Source of the DNA: [Phialemoniopsis] sp. UDSM-2020
Taxonomy: Eukaryota; Ascomycota; Sordariomycetes; Thyridiales; Thyridiaceae
DNA: 64,000 nt
Reading direction: 5' to 3'
NCBI GenBank assembly: GCA_018873225.1
Contig: JAEILZ010000001.1
Coordinates: forward strand, 5,952,001-6,016,000
In this document: piece after piece, positions 63,077 through 64,000 of the stretch
How positions within the stretch are numbered: the first letter of the stretch is position 1
How the letters are laid out: each line of letters begins with the position of its first letter
Made by a program: the position numbers and the translations under genes
Notes under the pieces: model-generated
Databases searched by the model: none
What the model was told of the DNA's origin: nothing
Seen by the model: only the letters and a program-made list of their open reading frames with translations

Positions 63077-64000
63077 ATGGCGTCCAAAGCAGACGGCTCG
63101 CGGTTGCACAGGATCAAAGGTGAGACTAGCCGAGCCATGCCACCACAGTCAGACCGTGACGGTTCGGATGCAGCACGCTCACCCATTGATACTGACTGGG
63201 CAAATAGTTTTGATCCTGGGAGATGAAGCGCAGAGTAAAGAAGAGGCTTGGCTCGTGCGAAAGCTCGGTACGTATCGCGCATCAATCGGAGATGGCACCT
63301 GGGAATAGAGTAAAAGCTAACCTGCATGTTTCCAGACTTTTTCATCTTGGTATGGAGAGCGCATGGATGTCCATGCCTGAGACAGACCTAACTTACTTCA
63401 CAGACATACTGCTGCGTCAGCTTTTTCTTCAACTATCTCGGTATGTTCTCGTCTTCAGCCATCATGAAGAGTTGCGAAGTCACTGACCATCATCTTGCAG
63501 ATCGGTCCGCCTTTGCCAATGCCTACGTTAGTGATCTCGACTTTCAATCACTCCCCTGACGGTCTGATTCTGATGTTATCGATCACAGGTTGCAGGATTG
63601 AAGGAAGCTTTGAACCTTGACGGGTCCAACTACAATGTCTTGTTGTCCATGACAACTGCAGGGTCAGTGGCAACCTACATCTCGACTCCAGATGTAAATT
63701 AACATACTGTCAGGTATACAATCGGTCAAATACCTCATGGAATTGTTATTCAAAAGATCGTCCCTCGCATCTGGTTCCCTTCCATGGTCATCATCTGGGC
63801 CGCCCTCACAATGTGTTCAGCTGCTTGCAAGACATACGCCCAGCTCTGCGCTGTCCGGTTCCTGATGGGCTTGGTAGAGGCCAGCACCTACTGCGGAGCG
63901 GTATATGTCATCGGTAGCTGGTACAAGCCGCTGGAGATCGCCAAGCGAACTGCCTTCTTCACTGCCTCTGGACAAGCCGGGAGCATGTTTGCCGGAGTCA
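63077..64000 (+). CDS. MFS permease of the Dal5/allantoate (anion:cation symporter) family, 5' part
   Basis: The gene is cut by the window edge. Exons are 63077-63119, 63208-63267, 63336-63349 (only 14 bp), 63404-63440, 63501-63526, 63589-63662 and 63714 to beyond 64000. The joined start reads MASKADGSRLHRIK, then EEAWLVRKLD, helix 1 (FFILTYCCVSFFFNYLDRSA), NAYVAGLKEAL, helix 2 onward (GYTIGQIPHGIVIQKI), VRFLMGLVEAS and GSWYKPLEIAKRTAFF. These blocks are the signature of the Dal5/Tna1/Seo1 group: LDR-x2-x-NA, then the region around helix 4 with W-Y-x(4)-E-x(2)-R/K. Members import allantoate, nicotinate, biotin precursors and other small anions. The exact substrate cannot be told from the visible half. 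Confidence 0.88.

Noticed and set aside
1..64000. tRNA, rRNA, CRISPR, intact transposon or viral insertion
   Set aside because: No cloverleaf-like A/B boxes, spaced repeats, transposase or reverse-transcriptase motifs were seen by reading; small or diverged elements could be missed without a search tool.

Overview
The window is nuclear DNA of a filamentous ascomycete (Pezizomycotina). Genes are separated by roughly 0.2-1.3 kb. Most introns are 50-90 bp with GT..AG ends. Several gene families are typical of filamentous fungi: Zn2Cys6 regulators, MFS permeases, a cytochrome P450, SDRs, GPI-type and secreted proteins. The species cannot be fixed from sequence alone. I rebuilt exon structures by hand, checking splice sites, reading phase and family alignment. 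27 protein genes are supported; the last runs off the right edge. I saw no rRNA, tRNA, CRISPR or intact transposon.

Layout. 1.3-9.9 kb: a cytochrome b5-fused sphingolipid desaturase, a GPI-anchored M43 metalloprotease, an SDR and a P450. 10.7-21.0 kb: a cluster built around one poorly described family, comprising a coiled-coil protein with 35-residue repeats, three P-loop GTPases with coiled-coil and beta-rich tails, and a relative that lacks the GTPase domain. 21.2-31.1 kb: a large secreted carbohydrate-active protein, a saccharopine-dehydrogenase-like reductase, a second SDR, a C2H2 + Zn2Cys6 regulator and a monocarboxylate-type MFS permease. 31.4-34.2 kb: a copper-type P1B ATPase.

34.4-49.7 kb holds six genes that read as one catabolic cluster: an acyl-CoA synthetase, a Zn2Cys6 regulator, a GPR1/FUN34/YaaH carboxylate transporter, an aldehyde dehydrogenase, a zinc alcohol dehydrogenase and a membrane protein with a linalool dehydratase/isomerase (LDI) domain. 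The same enzyme set (LDI, alcohol DH, aldehyde DH, CoA ligase) makes up bacterial linalool/geraniol degradation. Eleven copies of the heptamer CGG(A/T)CCG lie between these genes, and I found only one inside coding sequence there. The working hypothesis is a fungal monoterpene-alcohol utilisation regulon controlled by the embedded Zn2Cys6 protein.

50.0-64.0 kb: a decayed MFS fragment, a second Zn2Cys6 regulator, a small secreted Cys-containing protein, two divergently transcribed amidohydrolases (one fused to TolB-like repeats), an MFS transporter and the start of a Dal5-type MFS permease.
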